Shown: positions 8,986 to 18,691 of the stretch, in pieces
Layout: each line of letters opens with the position of its first letter
Position numbering within the stretch: the first letter of the stretch is position 1
Origin: Saccharofermentans sp.
GTDB taxonomy: Bacteria > Bacillota > Clostridia > Saccharofermentanales > Saccharofermentanaceae
Assembly (NCBI GenBank): GCA_024684815.1
Contig: JAIKWL010000055.1
Location: 62,001 to 126,000, forward strand
Length of the DNA: 64,000 nt
Reading direction: 5' to 3'
Made by a program: the position numbers and the translations under genes
Notes under the pieces: generated by a model
The model's database searches: none
Told to the model about the DNA's origin: nothing
What the model saw: only the letters and a program-made list of their open reading frames with translations

Positions 8986-9692
8986 CTGCCGTTTCTCCTT
9001 ATATACTCAAGAAGATCTTTCTTTACTTCAGCAGAGGCGCTCCTTGCAACCGGAAGGACTTCTTTATTATCAAGTATCACATCTGTCGCCGAGAGCTTTT
9101 TTACATGTCCGAGATTAACATAGTAAGACCTGTGTATCTTCGAAAAATCAGTACACACTTCGTCTACCATCTTGAGCGCATCCGCAAATTTCATCCGGAG
9201 CTCTATGGTCTCACTGCGGAAACAGAATCTGACACAGTTATTCGCAGCCTCGATATAAATGAGATCAGATACGGAATTCACAAGTTCCTCACCGTCCTTG
9301 TGAAGCACTATCTTCTCATCGACTTTCAGTTTTTTCTCGAGGTCTGTCAGAGCTTCTCTGAGTTTTGATTCATTCACTGGTTTGCACAAAAAACGGAACG
9401 CATCGACCTCATAGCCTTCCATGGCAAGTTCAGTGTGACTGGTAAGAAAGATTACAGGGATATCTTTGGAATAATCCCTGATCTTTTTGGCAGCAGTCAT
9501 ACCGTCGATATCCTTCATCTCTATATCAAGAAACACCGCATCCGGCACGAATCCGTTCTCAAAGCTTTGGAGAAGTTCACTTCCGTCAGCATAAAGAAAA
9601 CAGCTGACTTCGGTCTTTCCGTAAACCGAACTTATCAGTTGTGCTATCTGACTTCTGTAAACACTCTCATCATCAACAATGGCAAGCCGCAT
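8982..9692 (-). CDS. LytTR-family response regulator (AgrA-like)
   Basis: The 236-residue protein has a receiver domain (D7-D8 acidic pair, phospho-acceptor D56 in VFLDIEMKD, K near 107) followed by a LytTR DNA-binding domain from about 130 (IYIEAANNCVRF, FSKIHRSYYVNL). LytTR regulators bind direct repeats upstream of quorum-sensing, bacteriocin and virulence genes. The ATG at 9692 has GGAGG upstream. It shares an operon with the GHKL kinase (ATGA overlap) and lies 121 bases after the ABC ATPase gene, separated by a terminator hairpin. Confidence 0.92.
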   Translation of the reverse strand: MRLAIVDDESVYRSQIAQLISSVYGKTEVSCFLYADGSELLQSFENGFVPDAVFLDIEMKDIDGMTAAKKIRDYSKDIPVIFLTSHTELAMEGYEVDAFRFLCKPVNESKLREALTDLEKKLKVDEKIVLHKDGEELVNSVSDLIYIEAANNCVRFCFRSETIELRMKFADALKMVDEVCTDFSKIHRSYYVNLGHVKKLSATDVILDNKEVLPVARSASAEVKKDLLEYIRRNGR

Positions 9693-9723
9693 GAGATCCT
9701 CCGGTATTGTTCTCTCATAAAAC

Positions 9724-9755
9724 AGGAGCTGTCTCAGACTACGAGAGCAGCTCCT
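9724..9755 (-). terminator. Intrinsic terminator between transporter and regulator genes
   Basis: AGGAGCTG at 9724-9731 and CAGCTCCT at 9748-9755 form a perfect 8-bp stem with an inner CTC/GAG extension. On the minus strand it is followed by GTTTTA. It would end or attenuate the peptidase-transporter transcript before the LytTR regulator gene. Confidence 0.7.
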
Positions 9756-9813
9756 AATATTTTAATGATAAATTCTTTTTGAGCAAATGTTTAAATCTTA
9801 AAAAGAACTGTCA

Positions 9814-10488
9814 TTATCCAATCGTTTTCCCGTTCTCAAGTTTAACTATCCTCGTTCCGTAGGAAGCACATTTCTCGGAATGCGTAACCTGAAGTATCGT
9901 CAGACCCTTTTCCTTGTTAAGCTTTGAGAAAAGTTCCATGATCTCAACAGAAGACTTGGCATCCAGGTTTCCGGTAGGCTCGTCAGCCAGAATGACTGCA
10001 GGACTGCCCATTACGGCTCTTGCGATCGCTACCCTCTGCTGTTGTCCGCCTGACAAAGTGGCAGGCATTGCTTTGCGCTTTTCCGTAAGACCAGTGATCT
10101 CCAGTATCTCATTCAGTTCTTCTTTGAGCGATGACTTGGATCTGCCGTTCATGGTCTGAGGAAGCAGGATGTTATCTTCAACCGTAAGATTCATTACGAG
10201 ATTGTAGAATTGAAAAACAAATCCGATATTCTTGAGTCTGAGATCGGAAAGTTTTTTATCATTAAGCGATCCTATATCCTGTCCGCAAAGAGATATCTTT
10301 CCTTCATAATTACGGTCAAGTCCGCCGATGAGATAGAGCAGTGTAGACTTACCCGAACCTGATGCACCCATTAATGAAACGAACTCGCCTTCAGAAACAT
10401 ACATGCATGCCTCATCCAGAACCCTGTTAAGATTGGTATTCTTTCCGAAAGTCTTGCTGACATTATTCACTTCGATTATTGTATTCAT
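9814..10488 (-). CDS. ABC transporter ATP-binding protein (MacB/LolD-like)
   Basis: A 224-residue ATPase with Walker [10 protein letters not shown] at 41-49, Q-loop FQF, signature [15 protein letters not shown], Walker [13 protein letters not shown] and H-loop VTHSE. It energises the FtsX-type permease whose stop lies 19 bases upstream. Its sequence is a normal-length MacB/LolD-type ATPase with all catalytic residues present. As part of the peptidase-permease-ATPase-regulator-kinase group it likely serves in peptide export, removal or signalling. Confidence 0.93.
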   Translation of the reverse strand: MNTIIEVNNVSKTFGKNTNLNRVLDEACMYVSEGEFVSLMGASGSGKSTLLYLIGGLDRNYEGKISLCGQDIGSLNDKKLSDLRLKNIGFVFQFYNLVMNLTVEDNILLPQTMNGRSKSSLKEELNEILEITGLTEKRKAMPATLSGGQQQRVAIARAVMGSPAVILADEPTGNLDAKSSVEIMELFSKLNKEKGLTILQVTHSEKCASYGTRIVKLENGKTIG

Positions 10489-10507
10489 CTTAATATCCTC
10501 CGATTAT

Positions 10508-12973
10508 TTATTCATACTTAAGCTGTTCTGATATCTTCATCTTCTTCATCTTTCTTATCGGGAACAGAACCGTACCCGTGAAGATAATGATAAGTATTAT
10601 GCAGAACAGAATATTCTTAACAGGATCAGTCTCCATTACAAGATAAACGCTCTGCGAATTTTCTGTTGCAGCCCCGATCACTCCGGACAGGATCACTCCG
10701 GCAATGGTACCAAGGCAGGACGCAGTAAATGATGTTATGAGCATCTCCATGAAAAGGACACCTGAAAGTTTTCCTCTGCCCATAGCTGTCGACAGCATGA
10801 CCGCACATTCTTTTTTTCTTCCCTCAAATCCGAGGAGCTGGTTGCTTACCATACCGATAAAAGTCATGCCTGATGCAAGAACGATTATGGCAGTAATAAC
10901 GGCAATCAGTTTCGTGGCATCCTGTGCGTTTTCCGCGAGATATTCATCCATGGTATAAACATCTGCAAATGTATTGGCAGTATATGTTCTTATTGTCTCT
11001 GCTACATAATCGGGATCATCACATTTAACAAGGTAGTAGCCGATCGTATCTCTGAAGATCTCTTTAAACTCCTTAGGAGTAATAATGAAAGATCCGGTCT
11101 CTCCGTCAAAGGATTTTACCTTGACAAGTTTAGCGATCCTGTATTCCCTTTCGATCGGGAAAACACCATCCGGATTGTATGTGATCTTTATAGTATCGCC
11201 CTCATTAAGACCTTTCTTTTCCGCAATCCTGTCATCGGCAATGATACAGCCGTCATCCAGCGAATCGGGCAGATCAGCGAAGAAATTATAGTATTTATAA
11301 CCATTCTCAGGCATTGCATAAAAACCGCCCCACGTTTCTTTTTCCTCATCATTAACGGAAATGTAAGTGCTGTCGAGATAAACAGCTTCAGTATCAGTAA
11401 CGCTTTCGAGCCTATCTATGAATGAACATTTTTTCATCTTTTCATATGCGAATACAATGACATCACAATCATAATCATTCTGACTTATCATTGTCATTAG
11501 AGACTGCGCAAAAGCAAACACAATGACACACATCGCAGCAGAAGTAACACATAAGATCCCGCTTGAGACAGTACTCTTACGCGATATTGCTTCTCTTACT
11601 GCAAGCGACAGCGCTGCATTATCTTTCCCGGATGCAAACCTTTCAATAAGACCTGCAGCTCCTTTGAATATCCAGGGGAAAAGACAGGCTAAAGACACAA
11701 CGGTACATACAAGACATACTGTCGCTCCGGGAAGAGTCTTTCTGAAGAAAAATGATACAACCGCTCCCACAAAAAGTGTCAGACCTATAACCAAAGTAAC
11801 TTTATTATATTTATATTCAGTATCTCTGTTATCAAAGATAATATCTCTGATGGAAGTATGAAGAGCTTTCAATATGGCTCTTAACGGAATCAGGCATTCA
11901 ACGAGCACCGCACCCAGGATAACACCGGCCATAAGAATGACAGACATGGGAGGAATGTCAACTTCCATTACATTTCCTTCGGAATCCGTCGTATAGAACA
12001 ACATATTAAGTATTGCACTTCTTATCAGTGAATATACAGCGATTCCGGGAACACTTCCTAAAACTGCGAAGATAACATTTTCGAGAAGGAGTATGCGGCC
12101 TGTTCTTGCTGTGCTCATACCAAGGCTTCTTAATGTCCCGATAAAAGACATCCTCTCACTGACGATCCTGTTGCAGATCGATGAGGTAACAAAGATGACC
12201 AGGAGAAATGTGATCGCAAACAGCAGGTAAAGAAAAGAAGTGATCTCATTAATGCTTTCCATATCATCTTCAGATACTGAAAGAAGGGTTACCGTGCCAT
12301 TCGGATAATAGTCCTCCAGCATCTTTTTCGCTTCATCAACTTTACTGTTATCAAGGACGTCTATAAGCAGGATACCCCTGTCCGTCTTACCGCAGGATAT
12401 TACCTCAGCTGTTTCCATATTAAGCAGCACGGTATTTCCGGAAAGAAGATAATTCTTATTATCTGCCGGAAGGATCTGTGAAACGGTAAGCTCAACAGGA
12501 TCACCGGATCTGTCGTGAATGATCATCTTATCGCCTACGTCATAACCGTATTTTGTTGCTAAGTTGCTGGTTACTGCCGCTTCCATATATCCGATCTCTA
12601 TCGGATCCATGAACTCCATGCTGACTGCTTCATCCAGATTAACACCAAGTATGCGCAAAGTGGTCTGCGTTACAAAAGCATATTCGCCTTCGATCTCATT
12701 AAAGATTTTATCCGCGTTTGAATTCAGCTCCATCATTTCCGATTCCGGAAAACCGTCAGGAAGCCCCTTGACCGAGTAATCATCTGCAGAAAACAGGATC
12801 TCAGCTTTGGATATTCCGCCATACAGATTAGCAATAAGTGTTTTTATCGATGAAGCCAGATCAAAACACAGCATGGCACATACGGAACATATGAAGATCG
12901 AGAACACGACAAGTATCGTCCTGAACGGCTTGAAAAAAATGTTTTTAAGTGAGTTTTTAAGTATAATATTCAT
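10508..12973 (-). CDS. FtsX-type ABC transporter permease
   Basis: An 821-residue permease with the duplicated FtsX plan: a helix at about 15-38, an extracytoplasmic domain, three helices around 240-370, then helices near 400-430 and 465-490, a second extracytoplasmic domain, and three C-terminal helices. It ends with a positively charged tail. The ATG at 12973 is 13 bases after the M13 peptidase stop, so the three genes form one transcription unit. Substrate unknown. It is a paralogue in architecture of the permease at 1336-3702. Confidence 0.9.
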   Translation of the reverse strand: MNIILKNSLKNIFFKPFRTILVVFSIFICSVCAMLCFDLASSIKTLIANLYGGISKAEILFSADDYSVKGLPDGFPESEMMELNSNADKIFNEIEGEYAFVTQTTLRILGVNLDEAVSMEFMDPIEIGYMEAAVTSNLATKYGYDVGDKMIIHDRSGDPVELTVSQILPADNKNYLLSGNTVLLNMETAEVISCGKTDRGILLIDVLDNSKVDEAKKMLEDYYPNGTVTLLSVSEDDMESINEITSFLYLLFAITFLLVIFVTSSICNRIVSERMSFIGTLRSLGMSTARTGRILLLENVIFAVLGSVPGIAVYSLIRSAILNMLFYTTDSEGNVMEVDIPPMSVILMAGVILGAVLVECLIPLRAILKALHTSIRDIIFDNRDTEYKYNKVTLVIGLTLFVGAVVSFFFRKTLPGATVCLVCTVVSLACLFPWIFKGAAGLIERFASGKDNAALSLAVREAISRKSTVSSGILCVTSAAMCVIVFAFAQSLMTMISQNDYDCDVIVFAYEKMKKCSFIDRLESVTDTEAVYLDSTYISVNDEEKETWGGFYAMPENGYKYYNFFADLPDSLDDGCIIADDRIAEKKGLNEGDTIKITYNPDGVFPIEREYRIAKLVKVKSFDGETGSFIITPKEFKEIFRDTIGYYLVKCDDPDYVAETIRTYTANTFADVYTMDEYLAENAQDATKLIAVITAIIVLASGMTFIGMVSNQLLGFEGRKKECAVMLSTAMGRGKLSGVLFMEMLITSFTASCLGTIAGVILSGVIGAATENSQSVYLVMETDPVKNILFCIILIIIFTGTVLFPIRKMKKMKISEQLKYE

Positions 12974-12986
12974 CTTTTATCCCTCA

Positions 12987-14975
12987 TTAATACCATCTTG
13001 AGACCCTGTCCCCGGGAGCTATATACATACCGTCGCCTTCCTTAACACCATACGCTTCATAGAAAGAATCCAAAGAAGAAAGGATAGCATTTGTTCTGAT
13101 CAGATTCGGACTGTGAGAATCGTATGCGATCTGATCAATGATCGCTTCATCAACTGCCTTTTCAGACCAGATAGTAGCATAGTTCTCGAAGATCTTTTTC
13201 AGATCCTCATTATTCTTTGCAAGTGACGTTACACATTCCATGCCGCCCAGATCTGCGTAGTTCTCGCCTAATGTCTGTTCTCCGTCAACATGGTATATAC
13301 CAAACACGGTAAAGTTATCTTCAAAGTAACTGGCGGCTTTTTCATCGCGTTCTTTGATGACTTTCATATCTTCATCAGCTATCCATTCGGGATCGTATAC
13401 ACCATTCTTATCAAAAACAATGCAGTCACTGTCAAAAGCATGTCCCATCTCATGTGCGATTACTGATCCCAATCCTCCGAGATTGGTGTAGTAGTCTGCA
13501 TTAACATCAAAGAACGGAGCATTGGTAATAGCGCTTGTGATCGTGATGCTGTTAGTTGTCGCATCGTAGCACGCATTGAACATCTGCATAGACATCGATA
13601 TTTCTTTGCGGTCGACGGGCTTGCTCAGGCTGTCAATAAAATCCTGCCTTGAGATCTTATTATACTGAATCATGATCTGAAAATAATTACCGCCTATTCC
13701 GGCATATTTTGAATTATCATGCCGCTTAAGATCAGTACCGGTTATGTATATGATGTTCTCGAGTTTTTCGAGCAGACCATTTCTGGTAGTTTCAGTCAGC
13801 CAGTCGGCATTCTTGATTAGTTCCCGGTATCCGCCCCTGATATCATCACACATCGAGCGGAGCGCATCATCCATATCTTTGGTATAGAACCGCTCAACAT
13901 ATATGGGGTCAGTCTGATCGGTAAACATCTGACTTATCTCATTTATAGCCTGCTCTTCGGGAGTATCATAAGAGTCTTTCACATATCCTTTTAAAAGAAT
14001 GTAGTGAGGTGCAATGAACCGCATGAATGAATAGTAGACTTTGCAGATCTCCCAGGTCTTGAGAGCATCGATATTTTCATCAACAAACAAAGAATTAAGG
14101 CATACGACCTGATCATAATCAACCACACAGAATTCATCGCAGTATTTCAGGTCAAAACCGACTTCTTCCAGATATTCCATAAGTTCAATATTTGTGAATA
14201 TCTTATTGATCTCATCAGCAGAGTGGATGCTCATATACTCATACGGCCAAAATGAATCCACTATGTCCATATCCGTGGAACCGTAAAGTTCCATGGCAAC
14301 GACAGCGAGTTCTCTTCCGTATCCTTCCGCGGAATCAACATCATAACCCATGGTCTGCATTATGACCTTTACATCATTTACCAGGGAATTAAATGCAAAG
14401 CTGTCATCCCGGACTGTTTCAAAATCACAGTTCAGAACACCTGTCTGTTGGACAAATGTCATGATGTTCTCTCCGGATGCAAAGTAATTGGTCCCAACCG
14501 AGATCCCGAGCATACCGTTCAAACCGTAATCCTTTATGAGCTTAACATCGATCTTCAGTAATTCATCAACAGTCTTAACGTTATTGATCTCATCAAGCAC
14601 AGTTGTCAGATCTTCCGGGATCGGCTCATTCTCAAAATCGTACTCACGGAAAGCATTATATGCTGTCTGTATCAGATACTCTTCACTGCCCTTCTCATAC
14701 CCTGCTCCTGATACCGTATCGAGGATCACGCTCTCGATCTGATCATCGATCATCTTCTGATCGAAGGCACTCCCGGCAGTCTTCTCGCCGTATTCAAATA
14801 CAGCATCTTTCAGTCTGTCTTCATTGATGTATCTGTAGTAATCATCCTTGGGGCTTGCGGGGGCTTTTTCGGAAGTCCCGGACGTCTCCTGCCCCTCTAT
14901 GACTACCGGTGAACAACCCGGTATCAGGCCCAGCGATATTACACAGACAAGTGTTATCCCTATTAACCTCTTCAT
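12987..14975 (-). CDS. M13-family (neprilysin/PepO-like) metallopeptidase lipoprotein
   Basis: This 662-residue zinc peptidase has a lipoprotein signal (lipobox LIPGC, then S-P), so it should sit on the outer face of the membrane. The zinc site is complete: VIAHEMGHAFD near residue 508 gives two His and the catalytic Glu, and GENYADLGG near 571 gives the third ligand. M13 enzymes cut small peptides of up to a few dozen residues. The ATG at 14975 has GGAG seven bases upstream; a GTG one codon earlier is less likely. Directly upstream of an ABC permease/ATPase and a LytTR system, it may degrade or trim a peptide signal or antibiotic; PepO in streptococci is a known precedent for pheromone degradation. 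Confidence 0.93.
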   Translation of the reverse strand: MKRLIGITLVCVISLGLIPGCSPVVIEGQETSGTSEKAPASPKDDYYRYINEDRLKDAVFEYGEKTAGSAFDQKMIDDQIESVILDTVSGAGYEKGSEEYLIQTAYNAFREYDFENEPIPEDLTTVLDEINNVKTVDELLKIDVKLIKDYGLNGMLGISVGTNYFASGENIMTFVQQTGVLNCDFETVRDDSFAFNSLVNDVKVIMQTMGYDVDSAEGYGRELAVVAMELYGSTDMDIVDSFWPYEYMSIHSADEINKIFTNIELMEYLEEVGFDLKYCDEFCVVDYDQVVCLNSLFVDENIDALKTWEICKVYYSFMRFIAPHYILLKGYVKDSYDTPEEQAINEISQMFTDQTDPIYVERFYTKDMDDALRSMCDDIRGGYRELIKNADWLTETTRNGLLEKLENIIYITGTDLKRHDNSKYAGIGGNYFQIMIQYNKISRQDFIDSLSKPVDRKEISMSMQMFNACYDATTNSITITSAITNAPFFDVNADYYTNLGGLGSVIAHEMGHAFDSDCIVFDKNGVYDPEWIADEDMKVIKERDEKAASYFEDNFTVFGIYHVDGEQTLGENYADLGGMECVTSLAKNNEDLKKIFENYATIWSEKAVDEAIIDQIAYDSHSPNLIRTNAILSSLDSFYEAYGVKEGDGMYIAPGDRVSRWY

Positions 14976-15079
14976 CACTAATCTCCTTTTTCAGATTATC
15001 GGATAATGGGATAGTATCACTGATTTATATCAATTGTGTATTTTGTGGTGAGTTGCAGCTGATGCGTGGCGAGTTGCTG

Positions 15080-15580
15080 TTACCAGCTCTTTTCCTCATG
15101 TTCTGCAAGCCTGTCGCCCTCATAACGGAACTTCATCGAAAATATGCCGGATCCTTTATGTGCTCCGAACAGATAATCAAACATGATCCTGTCACCTTCC
15201 CAGACAGGCAAAAGATCCATCTTGCTCAGGGGCACCCAGCAAAGCTCGCCTTCATCACAGGATCCTTCAGGCAGTTCAAAATCTGTAGGAACAGAAGCCG
15301 TAAACACATGCATATATTCGGTAGGATATTCGGAAGAAATAAAAGCGATAAGTCCTCTGTAACGGAAAGACTCCAGATCTTCCGGACCGATCAGAGCTTC
15401 TTCCTTAAGTTCTCTTAACACGCACTCTTCCGGAGTCTCGTCTTTTTCGAAGTGACCTCCGATACCGAGATACTTATCAAGGTTCATATCGCCTTTTCTG
15501 GTCTTGCGTATAAAGAGACAATCAGAGCCTCTTGTTATGTATATCAGTGTTGTGAGGTTTTCAATGCGCATATGGCACAT
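15080..15580 (-). CDS. Nudix hydrolase
   Basis: A 166-residue Nudix protein. The Nudix box spans about residues 41-63: GGHFEKDETPEECVLRELKEE, with the essential RELxEE glutamates present. The family hydrolyses nucleoside diphosphates linked to another group, such as 8-oxo-dGTP or related nucleotides; this member looks like the MutT/YjhB-like 8-oxo-dGTP branch, a weak guess. The ATG at 15580 has no clear ribosome site, and an ATG three codons later is possible. It follows the HD hydrolase gene by 11 bases, so they are probably co-transcribed as a small nucleotide-housekeeping pair. Confidence 0.88.
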   Translation of the reverse strand: MCHMRIENLTTLIYITRGSDCLFIRKTRKGDMNLDKYLGIGGHFEKDETPEECVLRELKEEALIGPEDLESFRYRGLIAFISSEYPTEYMHVFTASVPTDFELPEGSCDEGELCWVPLSKMDLLPVWEGDRIMFDYLFGAHKGSGIFSMKFRYEGDRLAEHEEKSW

Positions 15581-15591
15581 TATAAAGGATT

Positions 15592-16203
15592 TTATGCCTC
15601 TGCGACAGTCTCGCCGTAATCAATGGAATAATCTCCGTTAGTAAGTGCGATACTGAAATTGACTCTGTAGATAATATAAGAAGAGACATCGATCTTAAAT
15701 GTCTCTGCAAGTGCACACCACTTGTCTGCAAGACTTACGATAAAACTCTCGCGGTGAGAAGGAAGAAAAGGAGTCAACGGGAACATGTGCTTAACTATAA
15801 TGTCTTTCTCAATCTCATTGAGGTCGAAGTCCCTGTCGGCATTCTTCAGTGCAACTCCGGGATGCGTAAAGCCGTGAAATCTCCTGCCCTGACCCTTTTC
15901 ATGCCAGTCATAGAGGAAATAATCGTGAAGCAGGGCACCCCTTACCAGGCTGTCCTTATCTATCTCAATCCTGAAAAGCTTCTCTAAGGAATATGCAATA
16001 AGAAGACTGTATTTGGCAACTGCGACACAGTGCTCGAAAACAGTTGTCTCACCATGCTGGGTAAATCTCTTCATAACCTGCGCTTCAGGGCTTAAGATGA
16101 TGCTCTTGCCGCGGGTGAAAAGATCCTTCGCAAGTCTGTATTCAGTAATCCTCTTTGCAAAATGTAAAGCCAATTCGTACCTCTCATGCTTTGACAATGT
16201 CAA
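15592..16203 (-). CDS. HD-domain phosphohydrolase-like protein
   Basis: A 203-residue protein with HD-superfamily metal ligands: H58 in FEHCV, H93-D94 in LLHDYFLYDW, and later His residues around FHGFTHPG and VKHMFPL. HD proteins hydrolyse phosphate esters of nucleotides and related compounds; the substrate here is not known. No ATG fits the N-terminus; the most likely start is TTG at 16203, with a second TTG two codons later, and neither has a good ribosome site. A 17-bp palindrome overlaps the start. The gene stands 93 bases after the dynamin-linked 205-residue gene. Confidence 0.75.
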   Translation of the reverse strand: MTLSKHERYELALHFAKRITEYRLAKDLFTRGKSIILSPEAQVMKRFTQHGETTVFEHCVAVAKYSLLIAYSLEKLFRIEIDKDSLVRGALLHDYFLYDWHEKGQGRRFHGFTHPGVALKNADRDFDLNEIEKDIIVKHMFPLTPFLPSHRESFIVSLADKWCALAETFKIDVSSYIIYRVNFSIALTNGDYSIDYGETVAEA

Positions 16204-16205
16204 AG
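16189..16205. repeat. 17-bp palindrome over the start of the HD gene
   Basis: CTTTGACA-A-TGTCAAAG is a perfect 8-bp inverted repeat around one central base. It covers the proposed TTG start codon of the HD-domain gene and lies 3-4 bases downstream of TGG-TATAAC (minus strand, 16217-16209), a possible extended -10 box. It could be an operator or an RNA hairpin that hides the start. Confidence 0.4.
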
Positions 16206-16296
16206 CGCGTTATACCACGATGGATAGTATAACGTATTTACCCGTCATAGTCTCCACCAAAACGTTAAGATTTTGTGTCATTATAGGGGAAGTTAT

Positions 16297-16914
16297 TTAC
16301 AGTTCCAGAAACTCATCCAGATAGTTCGTACAGAAATGTCCGGCAGCATACATATATAGCTGCTGCTGTTTCTCTGTCAGGTTCTTGTTATAGTCCCAGG
16401 CTTTCTGTGCGGCGATGCTTGCACCGCCCGTGGCCAATGCAAGTCCGGCCTGACCGAAAAACTTTCCCGCAGCTTTTCTCTTTGCCTGCGCAGGATCGGA
16501 TCCTTCTTTATTCATGACGGCTGCTGCGCCCGGGAAAGCCTTTGCGGCAACTTCATCATCTACAAGAGAATCATTGAAATCCTTCATGAAAGCATCATAA
16601 CGGGCTTTGTCCTTAACAAATACTGTATCAGCGGTTATGACAGCATAGCGCGAATTAAATCCGTATTTGATGCCCCAGCGCTCATACTTGACATCGGCAA
16701 AATACATCAGAGTCTCAATATCTTTTACTGCGCCGATAAAAATAGTCTTTCCGCCGGAAGGAGCTGCCTTCTTCCTGGATTCCCAGTTTCTCTCATTCCA
16801 TATTACAAGTTCAACAGCGTTATCTTCACCGTTTCCGGCATTTAATGCATCGATTACTTTACGGAAATAATCAAGCGCCGTATCATCCTTGTAGACAATT
16901 GTAAGTAATGCCAT
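16297..16914 (-). CDS. Uncharacterised 205-aa protein linked to dynamin-like GTPases
   Basis: I do not recognise this family. The first 140 residues look like an alpha/beta domain (LLTIVYKDD, VELVIWN, GKTIFIGAVKD, RYAVITADTVFVKD, each a possible beta strand). This is followed by a charged stretch and a small hydrophobic segment near 165-185 rich in Ala and Gly (FGQAGLALATGGASIAAQKA), which could touch or enter a membrane. The C-terminus is LDEFLEL. The start at 16914 has GGAGG upstream. It follows the second GTPase by 12 bases, so it is part of the same operon and a likely partner or adaptor of the GTPases. Confidence 0.75.
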   Translation of the reverse strand: MALLTIVYKDDTALDYFRKVIDALNAGNGEDNAVELVIWNERNWESRKKAAPSGGKTIFIGAVKDIETLMYFADVKYERWGIKYGFNSRYAVITADTVFVKDKARYDAFMKDFNDSLVDDEVAAKAFPGAAAVMNKEGSDPAQAKRKAAGKFFGQAGLALATGGASIAAQKAWDYNKNLTEKQQQLYMYAAGHFCTNYLDEFLEL

Positions 16915-16926
16915 ATCTTCCTCCGG

Positions 16927-18687
16927 TCATTCAATGCTGTGAAGAGTCTGAATCATGTCGCCGATCTCAGTCTGGAACCGCTCGAACTTAAGGCACAACT
17001 CACTTCTTCCGTTCTTGGTATCACGGATATCGCGAATATTCTCCTCTATAGATGAGACTGACTCTTCCATAGGACGGAAGACATTATCCTTGATGTATTG
17101 ACGGGAATAATCCTCAAGTTCTGAAGCAGCCGTATTAAAAGCGCTCCTGATATTCTGACGGTTGTTTTTCAATGCTTCATGCAAAAGCTTATCATCGTAA
17201 TCTTCCTTAAACTGAAGCATAAGCTCGATTCCGATGCTTACCAGCGAGACAACAGAACTGCCTCTTGCTATGCCTTTAGACGCTGCAGAAACACCCTTTG
17301 AGATTCCGGCGACTGTCTTACCTGCACCTGCAGCAGTCTCACGGGCAAGGACCTTGCTTCCGAATCTGCGGCCAAGAGTTGAGACGGATTTACGCACCAG
17401 GCTCTGGGTGGAATCTGTAAGCTGGATAGTCTGAACAGCGCTTGTCGTCAGATCAAGCATCTCAGGAACACCGGAACGTGCGATGGTCCCTAACACCATA
17501 TCACCGGCTTTCTCAATATTTGTCGCAGTAATAAACACTTTCTTCACACCTTCAGGAAGATCATCGTATTTATCTACCAGCCTGATCTTCAGATTGCGTG
17601 AGAATTCGGACTTCTCCATATTATCAAGGCTCTGACCCAGGTCCATAAGGCGGGATCTGACTGTATCGTCGGCATCCGCCTGACATTTATCCATGATATC
17701 GGTAGCCATCCTGTCGTATTCAGCAAGCTTTTCTTCGAGTTCATTGTTATCATTTTTGGCTCCGACAAGATCGGCTGCATCAAGGCCCAATTGTCTTATA
17801 TTTGCTGCAGCATCAGTAAAGATATCCTCCACTTCCTGCTGCATGCGGTTTCTTGCGTCGATAAGTATATGGCGCTGCTGTATAAGATTCTCCTCGAACG
17901 CATCGATATCGGCATCGGAATTGCCGGGTTCGAGTTCTGCGATCGTTTTGTCGAGAACATTATCTAAGATATAAAGCTCAGTCGTAAGTTTTGACACAAG
18001 GCTCTTTTCGGCAACAAATGAATTAAGTGTCTCAATAAACTTGTCGTATCCGCTTCTTTCAAGGAGTTCATCTGCAATCTCGGGATCTGTTTCACGTTCC
18101 TCAAGGCTGTCAAGATATGACTGTGCATCAATGAACGACAGATGAAGCTGCTCAGGAGTATATGGAGCAAGAACATCCCGCAGTCCTTCTCTTATTATCT
18201 CCTGCTGCTCGGCACTGTTTCCCCTTGCCGCACGGTCCATTTTATTGACGACGAGTATCATCTCACCTGCCTTATCCTTGTCAATGGCAAGCTTGCGGAA
18301 GTGTTCGGCGATGTAAGAATCAAACAATTCATTAGTCACTACAAACACAAGAATGTCAGCAGATGCGATCGCCTTATACGAGATCTCATCGTGATCAGGC
18401 CGGAGACTTGTGTGGACACCGGGAGTATCAACTATCTCAAGACCCATCCACTCGTAGCTTTGTGTCTCCTGAGTAGTTATCTCCGCACCTGTGGCAATAT
18501 CTTCATTGCCTGTCAGCATCTTGATAATGGTGGACTTTCCGGCACTGTACTGTCCCGCGAAAACTATTCTGACAGTATCATCTTCTGATGCTCTGTTATC
18601 GTATTGCACACCGGCATCTCTTAAGGATCTTTTGATCTTATCCTTCAGGGCATCACATGCGCATGAGTATTCAGCGATCTTCAGCAT
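16927..18687 (-). CDS. Dynamin-like GTPase, 586 aa
   Basis: A GTPase of the dynamin/LeoA-like superfamily. G1 is GQYSAGKST at 45-53, G2 threonines at 71-72, G3 DTPG at 87-90 and G4 NKMD at 148-151, all intact. The rest is long helical sequence with coiled-coil character (about 230-360 and 490-586) and a small-residue-rich hydrophobic stretch near 450-480 that may insert in membrane. Bacterial dynamin-like proteins remodel or guard membranes; some take part in stress or phage defence, and LeoA-C of enterotoxigenic E. coli are a tandem precedent. The start lies 4 bases after the stop of the first GTPase gene. Confidence 0.87.
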   Translation of the reverse strand: MLKIAEYSCACDALKDKIKRSLRDAGVQYDNRASEDDTVRIVFAGQYSAGKSTIIKMLTGNEDIATGAEITTQETQSYEWMGLEIVDTPGVHTSLRPDHDEISYKAIASADILVFVVTNELFDSYIAEHFRKLAIDKDKAGEMILVVNKMDRAARGNSAEQQEIIREGLRDVLAPYTPEQLHLSFIDAQSYLDSLEERETDPEIADELLERSGYDKFIETLNSFVAEKSLVSKLTTELYILDNVLDKTIAELEPGNSDADIDAFEENLIQQRHILIDARNRMQQEVEDIFTDAAANIRQLGLDAADLVGAKNDNNELEEKLAEYDRMATDIMDKCQADADDTVRSRLMDLGQSLDNMEKSEFSRNLKIRLVDKYDDLPEGVKKVFITATNIEKAGDMVLGTIARSGVPEMLDLTTSAVQTIQLTDSTQSLVRKSVSTLGRRFGSKVLARETAAGAGKTVAGISKGVSAASKGIARGSSVVSLVSIGIELMLQFKEDYDDKLLHEALKNNRQNIRSAFNTAASELEDYSRQYIKDNVFRPMEESVSSIEENIRDIRDTKNGRSELCLKFERFQTEIGDMIQTLHSIE

Positions 18688-18691
18688 ATTA

